A stretch of 64,000 nt of DNA from Neolewinella marina (GCF_002631205.1 NZ_PDLO01000004.1:124001-188000); one strand, 5' to 3'. Shown: positions 35,867-45,038, numbered from the stretch's first letter. A program made the numbers and translations. The notes: generated by a model not told the origin, from the letters alone.

Positions 35867-36869
35867 CCTTTTTTACCGCAAGGCCTACCCTACGGCCTTC
35901 AGCATCGAGCGGTTGTTCGACCAGCTTACCGGGGTGTTTGCCGCCCGGGGCCTCGACGTGCGGCGGCTGGAGCTCCCCGAATACAACAATACCCTGGGCA
36001 ACGTACGGACCAACAACCGTTGGGCGCGGGCGCAGGTGCAGGGTTCCACTTCCGAGGGGCCGTGCGTACACCACATTACCGGCGACGTCAATTCCATCGT
36101 CTTCGCCCTGCGGGGCCCCACGGTGATTACCATCCACGACTGCAACCCCCTGCTGCGTTACCCCCGCTGGCACCCCCGCTACTGGTTTTACCGCTGGGTC
36201 ATCTTCGAGGGACCGGCGCGGCGGGCCGCCGCCGTAACGGTGATCTCCGAGAAGACCCGCCGCGAACTGCTGGACCTTACCCGTGTTGGAAGCTCCAAAT
36301 TGCACGTGATCCCCAATTTTGTGGACCCGGCCTTTACCCATCACCCCCGGGAATTCAACGATTCGCGCCCGACCATCCTCCAGATCGGCGTGAAGCCCAA
36401 CAAGAACCTGGCCCGGCTGGCGGAGGCGCTGGCCGGAGTCCCCTGCCGCCTGGAGATCATCGGTCAGCCCTCATCCGGCGACCTGGCGGCCCTGGAGGCC
36501 AACGGTGTTGATTTCCACTGGGCCACCGGGCTATCGGACGAGGCCGTGCGGCAACGCTACACCGACTGTGACCTGCTGGCCTTTGTCTCTACCTACGAGG
36601 GCTTCGGCCTGCCCATCCTGGAAGCCCAGGTTACCGGCCGGGCCGTAGTGACCAGCGACCTCTCCCCCCACCGGGAGGTGGCCGGCGACGGGGGGGCGGA
36701 GTTGGTCGACCCCCTCGATCCGGCTTCCATCCGTGAAGGCATCCTGCGGGTGATCCAACAACCTGATTACCGAAAACAGCTCATCGAACGCGGGCGACAG
36801 AACGTCGCGGACTACCACATTGAGGCCATCGCCGACCGTTACCTTGACCTATATTCCAGTCTGCTTTGA
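35856..36869 (+). CDS. GT4 family glycosyltransferase
   Basis: A 337-residue GT-B enzyme. It opens with MRLNLFYRKAYPTAFSIERL. The donor-binding half has RPTILQIGVKPNKNLARLAE and the signature EGFGLPILEAQVTGRAVVTS with the EX7E pair, then SDLSPHREVAG. A mid-protein IHDCNPLLRYPRW segment follows the inter-domain region. The ATG at 35856 overlaps the polymerase gene by 11 bases, and its TGA overlaps the next start in TTGA (36866-36869). Such tight packing points to one transcript and coupled translation. Sugar specificity unknown. Confidence 0.85.
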   Translation: MRLNLFYRKAYPTAFSIERLFDQLTGVFAARGLDVRRLELPEYNNTLGNVRTNNRWARAQVQGSTSEGPCVHHITGDVNSIVFALRGPTVITIHDCNPLLRYPRWHPRYWFYRWVIFEGPARRAAAVTVISEKTRRELLDLTRVGSSKLHVIPNFVDPAFTHHPREFNDSRPTILQIGVKPNKNLARLAEALAGVPCRLEIIGQPSSGDLAALEANGVDFHWATGLSDEAVRQRYTDCDLLAFVSTYEGFGLPILEAQVTGRAVVTSDLSPHREVAGDGGAELVDPLDPASIREGILRVIQQPDYRKQLIERGRQNVADYHIEAIADRYLDLYSSLL

Positions 36870-38008
36870 AAAAACTCAAGATTCTTTTTCCTGCGGGAAG
36901 CTTTTATCCGGCCCAGACGGGCGGTCCAGACAACACCGTGTACTGGATCACCAAGGCCCTGACGCGCCGGGGGCACCAGCCCACCATTTCGACCACCGAC
37001 CGTGGCCAGGGCCTGCCCATGCCCCGCGACCGCTGGCTGGACACGGACTACGGCACCATCATCTACACCCGCAACCCCCACCACTACCTGCCGCTGAACC
37101 TGGTGCGGCGGGCCGTGGGACAGCTGGCCAAAGCCGATGTACTTCACCTTTCGATGATCACCTACCCGGCCTCCCTCCTGATGGCGGTGATCAACTCCTG
37201 GTTCTACGGCAAGCCCATGCTCTGGTCCTCGCGCGGCGACCTGGATCCGCCCATGCTTCTGCGGTCCCCCAAGCGGAAAGCGATGATGATCAAGCTCATC
37301 AATACCCTGGTAAAGAAGGACCTGCTCTGGTTCCACTCCACCTGTGATGCGGAAACCACCTACATCCGCAACAACTTCGGCCAGGATTCCAAGGTGATCC
37401 AGATCCCGAACTACATGGAGCTCCCCGAGCGAATCGTGACCAACAAGGAAAAGTACTTCCTCTACATCGGCCGGATCGACCCGAAGAAGGCCATCGAGAA
37501 CCTGATCGAGGCCATGTCGCGGTCGACCACCTTCCTGAACAGTGAGTTCACCCTCAAGATCGTCGGCGACTACTACAACGACTACGGCCGTGGGCTGGTC
37601 AAGCAGGTAGAAGACCTGGGCCTGACCCACAAAATCCGCTTCCTGGGCCACCGCGACGGGCGGGAGAAAGAGGAACTGCTGGCCGCGGCCTGGTTTACGT
37701 TCATGCCTTCCCATACCGAGAACTTCGGCATCGTGGTGATGGAAGGGCTGGCCCAGGGCACTCCGGCCGTCGCCTCGACCGGCACCCCCTGGGAAATCCT
37801 GGAAAAGCACGAAGCCGGCTACTGGATCCCCAACGATTCCGACAGCCTGCTGCGCATCATCGAGCATATTCATACTATTTCCCCCGAACGAATGAAGGTC
37901 ATGAACAAGAATGCCCTGCGGCTGGCCCGTGAGGAATTCAGCATTCACGCCAACGTCGGTGAATGGGAGGCCGCCTACCAAAAACTGATTTCATGTACCA
38001 CCCCCTGA
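36866..38008 (+). CDS. GT4 family glycosyltransferase
   Basis: A 380-residue GT-B enzyme starting at TTG (36866), which overlaps the preceding TGA. The N-terminal strand and loop are ILFPAGSFYPAQTGGPDNTV, the donor domain has YFLYIGRIDPKKAIENLI, and the signature ENFGIVVMEGLAQGTPAVAS carries the EX7E pair. No ATG lies near the start, so the TTG is well supported by both overlap and fold. Its end overlaps the GT2 gene by 16 bases. It is predicted to act on the cytosolic face of the inner membrane in EPS assembly. Confidence 0.85.
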   Translation: MKKLKILFPAGSFYPAQTGGPDNTVYWITKALTRRGHQPTISTTDRGQGLPMPRDRWLDTDYGTIIYTRNPHHYLPLNLVRRAVGQLAKADVLHLSMITYPASLLMAVINSWFYGKPMLWSSRGDLDPPMLLRSPKRKAMMIKLINTLVKKDLLWFHSTCDAETTYIRNNFGQDSKVIQIPNYMELPERIVTNKEKYFLYIGRIDPKKAIENLIEAMSRSTTFLNSEFTLKIVGDYYNDYGRGLVKQVEDLGLTHKIRFLGHRDGREKEELLAAAWFTFMPSHTENFGIVVMEGLAQGTPAVASTGTPWEILEKHEAGYWIPNDSDSLLRIIEHIHTISPERMKVMNKNALRLAREEFSIHANVGEWEAAYQKLISCTTP

Positions 38009-38919
38009 CCATCGTTATCCTCACCTTTAACGAGGAGGCCAACATTGAAAACCTGCTGAACTCGCTGGCCGGGGTGAAAGCCCCCGTATTCGTCGTGGAC
38101 TCCTACTCCACCGACCGCACGCTGGACATCCTGGACCAGCGGGGCATTCCCTACGTTCAGCACCCCTTCAAGAACTACGCCGCCCAGCGCAACTGGGCCC
38201 AGAGCAACCTCCCCTACGACGGGGAGTGGGTACTCCACCTGGACGCCGGCGAGCGACTGACCCCCGGCATGGTCACCTGGCTGAACGATTCCTTCGACCC
38301 CGAGGTCCGTACCGTAGACGGCTACATGTTTGCCCGCCGGGCCATCTTCCTGGGCCGGTGGATCAAGCATGGCGGCTACCACCCCATTTACCACCTGCGC
38401 CTGTACCGCCGCCACCTCGGCCACTGTGAGAACAAGGTTTACGACCAGCACTTTGTCGTGGATGGCCGCACCGCCCGGGCGGGCAAGGGCGCCGACCTGG
38501 AGGACGGCGTGATGAGCAGCCTGCGCGACTTTACCGTCAGCCACGCCCGCTGGGCCGTCTTCGAGGCCGTGGAGTCCATCCTGGCCGAAGGGGAGCCCGG
38601 GGAGGTAAAGGCCAAGCTCACCGGTAACCCCATCGAGCGCAAGCGGTGGCTCAAGAGCAAGGTTTTCCAGCGCTCCCCCCTGTTCCTGCGCAGCTTCCTC
38701 TACCTCTTCCACCGCTACATCATCAAACTGGGCTTCCTGGACGGGAAGGAGGGGCTGATCTTCCACTTCCTGCAGGGCTTCTGGTTCCGCTTCCTGGTGG
38801 ATTCCACCATCTTCGAGATCAAGCAGGAGATGAAGCACCGCCCCCTCGACGTGGTGGTCCAGGACAAGTACGGGCTGGACGTCAACGTTTTTCTGAACAA
38901 GGAACCGGCGGCCGTCTGA
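37993..38919 (+). CDS. GT2 family glycosyltransferase (WaaE/KdtX-like)
   Basis: A 308-residue GT-A enzyme. The opening PLTIVILTFNEEANIENLL and the following VVDSYSTDRTLDIL are classical GT2 motifs. LHLDAGERL stands at the place of the DxD metal site, with Gly where many members have Asp-Glu (LDADE), as also in the WaaE/KdtX branch. The C-terminal third is basic and hydrophobic (LRSFLYLFHRYIIKLGFL), suggesting membrane association. The ATG at 37993 is preferred over one at 37963 because the fold begins there. It overlaps the previous gene and ends one base before the acetyltransferase start. Confidence 0.88.
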   Translation: MYHPLTIVILTFNEEANIENLLNSLAGVKAPVFVVDSYSTDRTLDILDQRGIPYVQHPFKNYAAQRNWAQSNLPYDGEWVLHLDAGERLTPGMVTWLNDSFDPEVRTVDGYMFARRAIFLGRWIKHGGYHPIYHLRLYRRHLGHCENKVYDQHFVVDGRTARAGKGADLEDGVMSSLRDFTVSHARWAVFEAVESILAEGEPGEVKAKLTGNPIERKRWLKSKVFQRSPLFLRSFLYLFHRYIIKLGFLDGKEGLIFHFLQGFWFRFLVDSTIFEIKQEMKHRPLDVVVQDKYGLDVNVFLNKEPAAV

Positions 38920-38920
38920 T

Positions 38921-39511
38921 ATGCAGCGACGATACCAAGACCTGAGCACCTTCGTGCTGCCCGAAAATTTCCGGGGCCGCCCGGGCTGGGTGGTACAACT
39001 GTGGTGGATCGTGGAGGCCCTGCTCTTCCGGCCCTCCCCCCAGTTCCTCTACGGGTGGCGGCGGTGGCTGCTGCGCGCCTTCGGTGCCCGGGTGGGCCGG
39101 GGGGCCGTCATCCGGCCCACGGTACGCACCCAGTTCCCGTGGAAAGTCTCGATCGGCGAATACGCCTGGATCGGCGACGACGTGGTACTGTACAGCCTGG
39201 GCGAGATAAGCATCGGGGCCCACGCCGTTGTATCCCAAAAGAGCTATATTTGTACCGGTAGCCATGACCCCGCGAGTACGGCCTTTGCCATCTACAGCCG
39301 CCCTATTAATATAGGCGCGGAGTGCTGGATAGCAACCGACGTTTACGTTGCTCCGGGGGTCACGATAGGCCACGGCACCCTGGTGGGGGCCCGATCCTCC
39401 GTGTTCAAGGACCTACCGCCCGGCAAGATCTGTATGGGATCTCCTGCCCGGGTTATAAGGAACAGAGTTGCCGGCGGCGATGCCGGTGGTTTGACAGTAA
39501 ATCCCAGTTAG
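38921..39511 (+). CDS. WcaF-like O-acetyltransferase (left-handed beta-helix)
   Basis: A 196-residue acyltransferase of the hexapeptide-repeat superfamily. The N-terminal LSTFVLPENFRGRPGW and LWWIVEALLFRPSP are typical of the WcaF colanic-acid acetyltransferase family. The beta-helix runs from ARVGRGAVIRPTVR to PGVTIGHGTLVGARSSV and closes with GSPARVIRNR. The active-site His is probably in TGSHDP. It would acetylate a sugar of the EPS repeat from acetyl-CoA. Around 39236-39330 the base composition dips (TATATTTG, ATTAATATAGG) compared with the GC-rich neighbours. Confidence 0.88.
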   Translation: MQRRYQDLSTFVLPENFRGRPGWVVQLWWIVEALLFRPSPQFLYGWRRWLLRAFGARVGRGAVIRPTVRTQFPWKVSIGEYAWIGDDVVLYSLGEISIGAHAVVSQKSYICTGSHDPASTAFAIYSRPINIGAECWIATDVYVAPGVTIGHGTLVGARSSVFKDLPPGKICMGSPARVIRNRVAGGDAGGLTVNPS

Positions 39512-39571
39512 CCCGCCCGCAACGGCTGGCCTTTAATCCCTTCCCGGCTTGATACCGGAGGGCAGTAAGTA

Positions 39572-40825
39572 GTGAAAGTACTAATCTACGGCATCAATTA
39601 CGCCCCGGAGCTTACCGGCATTGGTAAGTATTCGGGTGAAATGGCAACCTACTTTGCCGCCCAGGGCGACGAGGTGGAAGTCATCACGGCCCCGCCGTAC
39701 TACCCCCACTGGAAGGTGAAGGAAGGGTACGCCAACGCCTTCCGCCAGGAAACCGTCGACGGGGTAAGGGTGCTGCGCTGCCCCCTCTACGTACCCGAGG
39801 AGGTAACCGGAATGCGGCGCATCCTCCACGAAATGAGCTTCGTGCTCAGCTCACTGCGCTACTGGATCCCCCGCTACTTCCGGTCTTACGACGCGATCAT
39901 CTGCGTCAGCCCACCCTTCCACCTTGGCTTCCCGGCCCTGGTGCACCACTGGCTCCGCGGCACCCCGGTGATCAACCACATCCAGGACCTCCAGGTGGAC
40001 GCCGCCCGCGACCTCGGCATCATCCGGCAGAACGGCCTGCTGCGGCTGCTGGAGCGCAGCGAGCGCTGGCTGCTGAACCGCGTGACGGCCGTTTCGACCA
40101 TCAGCGACGGCATGCGACGGAAAATCCTGCAGAAGGGCATCCCGGCAAATAAAATCATCATGTTCCCGAACTGGGTGGATGGTAATCTTGTATACCCAGT
40201 ATCGCGGACCGATTCCGCGCGTGAAGAATGGGGTTTTGGCGATAACGATCGCCTTGTGTTATACGCCGGCAACCTGGGTGAAAAACAGGGGCTGGAAAAC
40301 ATTCTTCTACTCGCTGATCGGATGCGCGACGTTCCACGTCTCACCTTCCTGATTATCGGGGAGGGGGGTGCTAAGGCCCGCCTTGTGGCGGAAGCTGAAA
40401 GGATGGAACTTTCAAACGTGATTTTCAAACCCCTGCAGCCCCTCGAACGCCTGGCCGCCAGCCTGGCCGCCGCGGATGTCCACCTGGTCCTCCAGAAAAA
40501 GGCGGCCGCGGATCTGGTAATGCCCTCCAAACTGACCAATATCCTGGCAGTGGGTGGGCACGCCTTGATCACGGCCGAAGCAGGGACTACCTTGCATGAC
40601 CTGGTGCAGACGCATCATCTCGGAACCCTGGTGGCCCCCGAGGACGTAAGTGCCCTGGAAAACGGATTGAGAAAAATTTTAGCGGGCGAATGCGAAGCGA
40701 ATTACCGCGGCGCCCGCACCTTTGCCGCCGAGCAATTGGACAAGCGTAATATTCTTTTTGGTTTTAGACAGATTTTGACACAGAACACTAAACAACACAA
40801 CACATGGAATTCACCTCTCAGCTAA
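39572..40825 (+). CDS. WcaI-like GT4 glycosyltransferase
   Basis: A 417-residue GT-B enzyme of the colanic-acid WcaI type. It begins VLIYGINYAPELTGIGKY and continues TAPPYYPHWKV, both diagnostic of WcaI. The donor half contains VLYAGNLGEKQGLENIL and DLVMPSKLTNILAVGG, where WcaI proteins have a PSK segment instead of the EX7E motif. The start is GTG at 39572, 60 bases after the acetyltransferase gene. A stretch about 40140-40420 is noticeably less GC-rich, possibly of different origin. It ends 22 bases inside the next gene. Confidence 0.88.
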   Translation: MKVLIYGINYAPELTGIGKYSGEMATYFAAQGDEVEVITAPPYYPHWKVKEGYANAFRQETVDGVRVLRCPLYVPEEVTGMRRILHEMSFVLSSLRYWIPRYFRSYDAIICVSPPFHLGFPALVHHWLRGTPVINHIQDLQVDAARDLGIIRQNGLLRLLERSERWLLNRVTAVSTISDGMRRKILQKGIPANKIIMFPNWVDGNLVYPVSRTDSAREEWGFGDNDRLVLYAGNLGEKQGLENILLLADRMRDVPRLTFLIIGEGGAKARLVAEAERMELSNVIFKPLQPLERLAASLAAADVHLVLQKKAAADLVMPSKLTNILAVGGHALITAEAGTTLHDLVQTHHLGTLVAPEDVSALENGLRKILAGECEANYRGARTFAAEQLDKRNILFGFRQILTQNTKQHNTWNSPLS

Positions 40826-42222
40826 CCGCTGCCTCGAGATCGAGGGAGCTGCGGTCGACACCACACCGCTATGACCTGATTGCTACCGACTTTTTCCTGA
40901 TCAACCTATCGTTCCTGCTGGCCAGCCTGATCACCTACGGGATGCTGGACTACAGCAGCGCGATGACCGGCCGCAACCTGGCCCTGATCGTTTTCGTCAA
41001 CATTGCCTGGGGATGGCTTTGCGTGTACTTCAATGCCTACCGCTGGTACGAGCGGGTCAGGATGGAGCAACAGTTGTCAAAGGTCTTCAAGATCCTGATC
41101 TTCCTGCTGGCCTTCACCTCGCTGTTCTACTACAACGTGCTGGGTGAGGCACCCCACACCCCCTTCATTCTGCTGGCCCACGGCCTGGCCCTGATTCTCA
41201 TTTCCACCGGCCGCGTCTTCCACCGGGTCCGGGAGGAAAGCCCCTTCGAGAAGTTCCGCTACGTGGTGGTCGGCGGCAAGGCCGAAAACCTCCAACAGCT
41301 GTTCAAGGCCTTCGACTACTGCTTCCCCGGCAGCGCTGAGCTGGTGGGCCGCTTCGGCAATACGCCCCACGCCAACGTGACCAACATCGGCAACTACGCC
41401 GACCTGAAGGACTACCTGAGCAGCCAGCCCAACATCGACAAGCTGATCTTCTTCTACAGCGACCTGACCCTGGACGAGGAGCGGGAGATCATGCGCATCT
41501 GCGAAACCCAGTTCATCGACGTAGAAGTCGCTCCCCGGGAGACCACCCTCTTCCCTCGCACCTACAAGAGCCAGCAACTCGGCGACCTCTCGATGCTCAC
41601 CCTCAAGGAGGAACCCCTGACCGCCCTGCGCAACAAGGTGCTGAAGCGGACCTTTGACCTCGTGGTGAGCACTTTCGTCATCCTCTTCATCTTCCCCATC
41701 CTCATGCCCATCGTGGCCATCGCCATCTACCGCGAGGACCCCGGGCCCATCTTCTTCCGCCAGGAGCGGACGGGCTACCTGAACAAGGTGTTCAAGATGT
41801 GGAAGTTCCGCTCCATGCGACTGAACGACCGCGCCGACGACAAGCAGGCCACCCGCGGCGACGACCGCATCACCAAGGTGGGCGCCTTCCTGCGCAAGAC
41901 CAGCCTGGATGAATTCCCCCAGTTCATCAACGTCTTCCTCGGCGACATGTCCGTGGTGGGCCCCCGCCCCCACATGATCAAGCATACGGAAGAATACTCC
42001 CGCCTGATCGACAAGTTCATGATCCGCCACAAGGTGAAACCCGGCGTGACGGGCCTGGCCCAGATCAACGGTTACCGTGGCCCCACGGACGAGGTCTGGA
42101 AAATGGAAAAGCGGGTGGAGTACGACGTGTGGTACCTGGAGAACTGGAGCATCCTGATGGACATCCGCTGCGTGGTCATGACCGTCTACAACGCCATCAA
42201 AGGGGAAGAGAACGCGCTGTAA
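40804..42222 (+). CDS. Undecaprenyl-phosphate sugar-phosphate transferase (WcaJ-like priming enzyme)
   Basis: A 472-residue polyprenyl-phosphate hexose-1-phosphate transferase. Four N-terminal transmembrane helices (for example FFLINLSFLLASLITYGML) and a CoA-binding-like Rossmann domain (YVVVGGKAENLQQLF) precede a re-entrant helix (LVVSTFVILFIFPILMPIV). The catalytic domain follows with FRQERTGYLNKVF, KFRSM, SLDEFPQFINV and VGPRPHMIKH. It starts repeat-unit synthesis by moving a sugar-phosphate, commonly glucose-1-phosphate, onto the lipid carrier. It overlaps the WcaI-like gene by 22 bases. Together with the flippase and polymerase it defines a Wzx/Wzy-type pathway. Confidence 0.93.
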   Translation: MEFTSQLTAASRSRELRSTPHRYDLIATDFFLINLSFLLASLITYGMLDYSSAMTGRNLALIVFVNIAWGWLCVYFNAYRWYERVRMEQQLSKVFKILIFLLAFTSLFYYNVLGEAPHTPFILLAHGLALILISTGRVFHRVREESPFEKFRYVVVGGKAENLQQLFKAFDYCFPGSAELVGRFGNTPHANVTNIGNYADLKDYLSSQPNIDKLIFFYSDLTLDEEREIMRICETQFIDVEVAPRETTLFPRTYKSQQLGDLSMLTLKEEPLTALRNKVLKRTFDLVVSTFVILFIFPILMPIVAIAIYREDPGPIFFRQERTGYLNKVFKMWKFRSMRLNDRADDKQATRGDDRITKVGAFLRKTSLDEFPQFINVFLGDMSVVGPRPHMIKHTEEYSRLIDKFMIRHKVKPGVTGLAQINGYRGPTDEVWKMEKRVEYDVWYLENWSILMDIRCVVMTVYNAIKGEENAL

Positions 42223-42314
42223 ACCTCTACCTCCCTCCGCATCAAGGCACCAAAGGCCTGCTGGCCAGCTGCCGTAATGTTATTCCCAACGGTTTGGGCC
42301 CTGCCCCCCGACTC

Positions 42315-42339
42315 CCCGGAAACAGCTTTGGCTTCCGGG
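42315..42339 (+). other. Weak hairpin in the 190-base spacer after the priming transferase gene
   Basis: CCCGGAA (42315-42321) pairs with TTCCGGG (42333-42339), and a run of five T residues follows some 13 bases later. It could be an attenuator dividing the EPS operon, but the stem is short and not directly followed by T residues. Nothing else is seen between 42223 and 42412. Confidence 0.3.
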
Positions 42340-42412
42340 CCGCGGGGGCTGCCTTTTTCCCTATTGGCCGGAAAAGTGCAATCCAAACCCGCTGTTACTC
42401 CCATCCACTGCT

Positions 42413-43561
42413 ATGAAGATTTTACTCTCCACCCCGGTCTTTAAGCCGATGGTCGGGGGGATAGAAACCCTCGCCCTCAACACGGCCCGTCACCTGACGG
42501 ATCGCGGCCATGAGGTAGTGGTGGTCACCCCAATACCGAGCCCCGAGCCCGATATCGAACCCTTTCGGGTGGTTCGCCGGGCCTCACCCCGCGAATTGCT
42601 GGACTGGGTCCGCTGGTCCGACCTCGTATTCTGCAACGGTGCCAGCCTCTACATCGCCCCCTATACCCTGGTCGTCGATCGTCCGGTGGTCATGCGTCAC
42701 GATGGCTATCAGGTATCGTGCATCGAGGGCGCCGGCTGGTACGATCACGGCCCGGCCCCCCTGCGGCCGCTGCCCTCCTTCTGGTATCACCTGAAGCGGG
42801 GCCACCCGGGGTACGCCCTGCGGGGCATCCTGAAGGTGATGGCCCTGCGGCTGTACGCCAACCGGGTCGTGCGGGCGAACGTGGCCATCTCGGACTGGAT
42901 GAAGGACCGCCACCCCCTCGCGAACCACCTACGGATCCATAACCCCTTCCCGATCTCTAAATTTGCGGATGCCCGCAACGTAGACGGGCAGTACGACTAC
43001 GACTTTTTCTTCCTTGGCCGCCTGATCTCGGAGAAGGGAGTAGACGTCCTCATCGACGCCTTCATCCGCCTGCAGGAACGCCGCGACGGCGCCTACCGAC
43101 TATGCATCATTGGCGATGGCCCGGAGCGCGCCACGCTGGAGCGCCGTGTGGAGGCGGCCGGACTTGCGTCCAGCGTCCGCTTCACGGGTATGCTGACCGG
43201 GCGGGCGCTCATCGACGCCCTCTACCGTTGCCGCATTGCCGTGCTGCCTTCCACCTGGGAGGAACCCTTTGGCGGAGTGGCCACCGAACTGATGGCGGCC
43301 GGCAAAAACCTGATCGTATCCCGGGACGGAGCCCTCTCCGAACTGGTGGGCGAGGCCGGGCTGTCCGTACCCAACGGCGACGCGGAGGCCCTCAGCCTGG
43401 CCATGGAACGGCTCATTACCGATCCTGAATTACGGGCCCGGCACCTTAAAAGTGCCGAGACCATCGTTACCCAATTCGACGAGGAGCGCCTCATCGACGC
43501 CTACGAAGACCTTTTCCTTCGCGTTTATCACAAACAGAGCATTCACCCCATTAAATCGTAA
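42413..43561 (+). CDS. GT4 family glycosyltransferase
   Basis: A 382-residue GT-B enzyme. The N-terminus reads ILLSTPVFKPMVGGIETLAL, a standard GT4 opening. The donor half has DFFFLGRLISEKGVDVLIDA and EPFGGVATELMAAGKNLIVS with the EX7E pair, then DGALSELVGEAG. It is separated from the priming transferase by the largest gap inside the locus (190 bases) and is followed 8 bases later by gmd, so it may belong with gmd in a sub-operon. One might guess a fucosyl- or mannosyltransferase from this pairing, but nothing in the sequence shows it. Confidence 0.85.
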   Translation: MKILLSTPVFKPMVGGIETLALNTARHLTDRGHEVVVVTPIPSPEPDIEPFRVVRRASPRELLDWVRWSDLVFCNGASLYIAPYTLVVDRPVVMRHDGYQVSCIEGAGWYDHGPAPLRPLPSFWYHLKRGHPGYALRGILKVMALRLYANRVVRANVAISDWMKDRHPLANHLRIHNPFPISKFADARNVDGQYDYDFFFLGRLISEKGVDVLIDAFIRLQERRDGAYRLCIIGDGPERATLERRVEAAGLASSVRFTGMLTGRALIDALYRCRIAVLPSTWEEPFGGVATELMAAGKNLIVSRDGALSELVGEAGLSVPNGDAEALSLAMERLITDPELRARHLKSAETIVTQFDEERLIDAYEDLFLRVYHKQSIHPIKS

Positions 43562-43569
43562 CTTAAGGC

Positions 43570-44685
43570 ATGGCCAAGAAAGCAATCATCACCGGGGTTA
43601 CCGGTCAGGACGGCGCCTATCTCACCGAACTTCTCCTCCAGAAAGGATACGAGGTCCACGGCATCAAAAGACGGGCTTCCCAGTTCAATACCGACCGCAT
43701 TGACCACCTCTACCAGGACCCCCACGTCTCGGACCGCAACCTGATCCTGCACTACGGTGACCTGACCGATTCCACTAACCTGGTGCGGATCGTCCAGGAG
43801 GTGCAGCCCGACGAGATCTACAACCTGGCGGCCATGAGCCACGTGAAGGTCAGCTTCGACATGCCGGAATACGCCGCCGACGCCGACGGTATCGGCACGA
43901 CCCGCCTGCTGGAAGCCATCCGCCTGCTGGGATTGTCGGAAAAAACCCGCTTCTACCAGGCTTCCACTTCGGAACTGTACGGTTTGGTACAAGAAGTACC
44001 CCAGTCGGAGACCACCCCCTTCTACCCGCGCTCGCCCTACGCCGTAGCCAAGCTGTACGCTTACTGGATCACGGTGAACTACCGCGAGGCCTATAATATG
44101 TATGCCTGTAACGGCATCCTCTTCAACCACGAAAGCCCGCTGCGGGGGGAAACCTTCGTGACCCGCAAGATCACCCGCGCCGTAGCCAAGATTGCCCTCG
44201 GCCTGCAGGACCACCTTTACCTGGGCAACCTCGACGCCCAGCGCGACTGGGGCCACGCCAAGGACTACGTGGAAGGCATGTGGCGGATGCTGCAGCAGGA
44301 TCAGGCCGACGACTACGTGCTGGCCACGGGCATCACTACCCGCGTCCGCGACTTCGTCCGGATGTCCTTCCGGGAAGTAGGCGTAGAACTTGAATTCCGC
44401 GGCGAAGGCGCCGAGGAAACCGGCGTAATCTCCGAGGTGCGCAACCCCGAGTTCCCCCTCGCGGTAGGAACCACCGTAGTTTCCGTTGACCCCCGCTACT
44501 TCCGCCCCACGGAGGTGGAACTGCTGCTGGGCGACCCCACCAAGGCCCGCACGAAGCTGGGCTGGGAACCTACCTACGACCTGGCCTCGATGTGCTCGGA
44601 AATGGTCCGCGCCGACATCGACCTCTTCCAGCGGGATCAGCTCCTGAAACGGGAAGGATTTGCCGTTCGCAACCAGTTTGAATAG
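43570..44685 (+). CDS. gmd: GDP-mannose 4,6-dehydratase
   Basis: A 371-residue extended SDR of normal Gmd length. It converts GDP-mannose to GDP-4-keto-6-deoxymannose, the first step to GDP-L-fucose. Diagnostic segments are [34 protein letters not shown], the catalytic STSELYG, YxxxK in YAVAK, and [19 protein letters not shown]. The partner fucose synthase gene lies 6 kb downstream at 50815 instead of adjacent. The gene is followed by an AT-rich gap. Confidence 0.96.
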   Translation: MAKKAIITGVTGQDGAYLTELLLQKGYEVHGIKRRASQFNTDRIDHLYQDPHVSDRNLILHYGDLTDSTNLVRIVQEVQPDEIYNLAAMSHVKVSFDMPEYAADADGIGTTRLLEAIRLLGLSEKTRFYQASTSELYGLVQEVPQSETTPFYPRSPYAVAKLYAYWITVNYREAYNMYACNGILFNHESPLRGETFVTRKITRAVAKIALGLQDHLYLGNLDAQRDWGHAKDYVEGMWRMLQQDQADDYVLATGITTRVRDFVRMSFREVGVELEFRGEGAEETGVISEVRNPEFPLAVGTTVVSVDPRYFRPTEVELLLGDPTKARTKLGWEPTYDLASMCSEMVRADIDLFQRDQLLKREGFAVRNQFE

Positions 44686-45038
44686 GGCTTTTAAAAAAAT
44701 GTTTGCCCGCGTAAAAAATATTTTTAGGGTTTGTTCAGTTTAATACACGACACTGACCCACCCCGTCAGCCCAACAGCAGCCTTACATTCCGGGCGTTGG
44801 GGGCGGGGGGAAATGAGCTTTCCCGTGGAAGCGAAACTGCTGTCCGCACAAAATTGCCCGCCTTCGGTTTGCAAATTTCTGTGGACACCTGTAGTTTTGC
44901 TGCCGCTTAGACACCTGAGCATCAGACTTTTTTGTAGTCACACGGTATTCCAATTTGCATAACTCTCTTGATTAGATCTGTACGACGCAAGCCGTACAGG
45001 ACTCACCTGATTGTTCTACATTATTAAATACCTGTGAT
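44686..45038. other. 353-base AT-rich gene-free region
   Basis: No gene is seen. Right after gmd is a very AT-rich stretch with an imperfect palindrome (44712-44726, TAAAAAATATTTTTA), possibly marking the end of EPS transcription. A good promoter lies at 44868-44899. Downstream, in what would be the leader of the DUF1800 transcript, CTGTACG (44978-44984) pairs with CGTACAG (44993-44999) around an eight-base loop. The composition is distinctly lower in GC than the flanking genes. Confidence 0.6.
44868..44899 (+). promoter_or_regulatory. Predicted Bacteroidota-type promoter for the DUF1800/DUF1501 operon
   Basis: TTTG at 44868-44871, a 20-base spacer and TAGTTTTG at 44892-44899, a full match to TAnnTTTG. 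The same element and spacing occur in the promoter at 26021-26052. The first gene starts at 45039, giving a leader of roughly 130 bases. Confidence 0.55.

Noticed and set aside
39245-39252. TATATTTG inside the acetyltransferase gene as an internal promoter
   Set aside because: It is a full match to the -7 consensus but has no TTTG at the -33 distance and lies inside coding sequence in a local AT-rich patch.
44740-44922. A 60-codon minus-strand frame in the gap after gmd
   Set aside because: It overlaps the predicted DUF1800 promoter and shows no signal, domain or start context.
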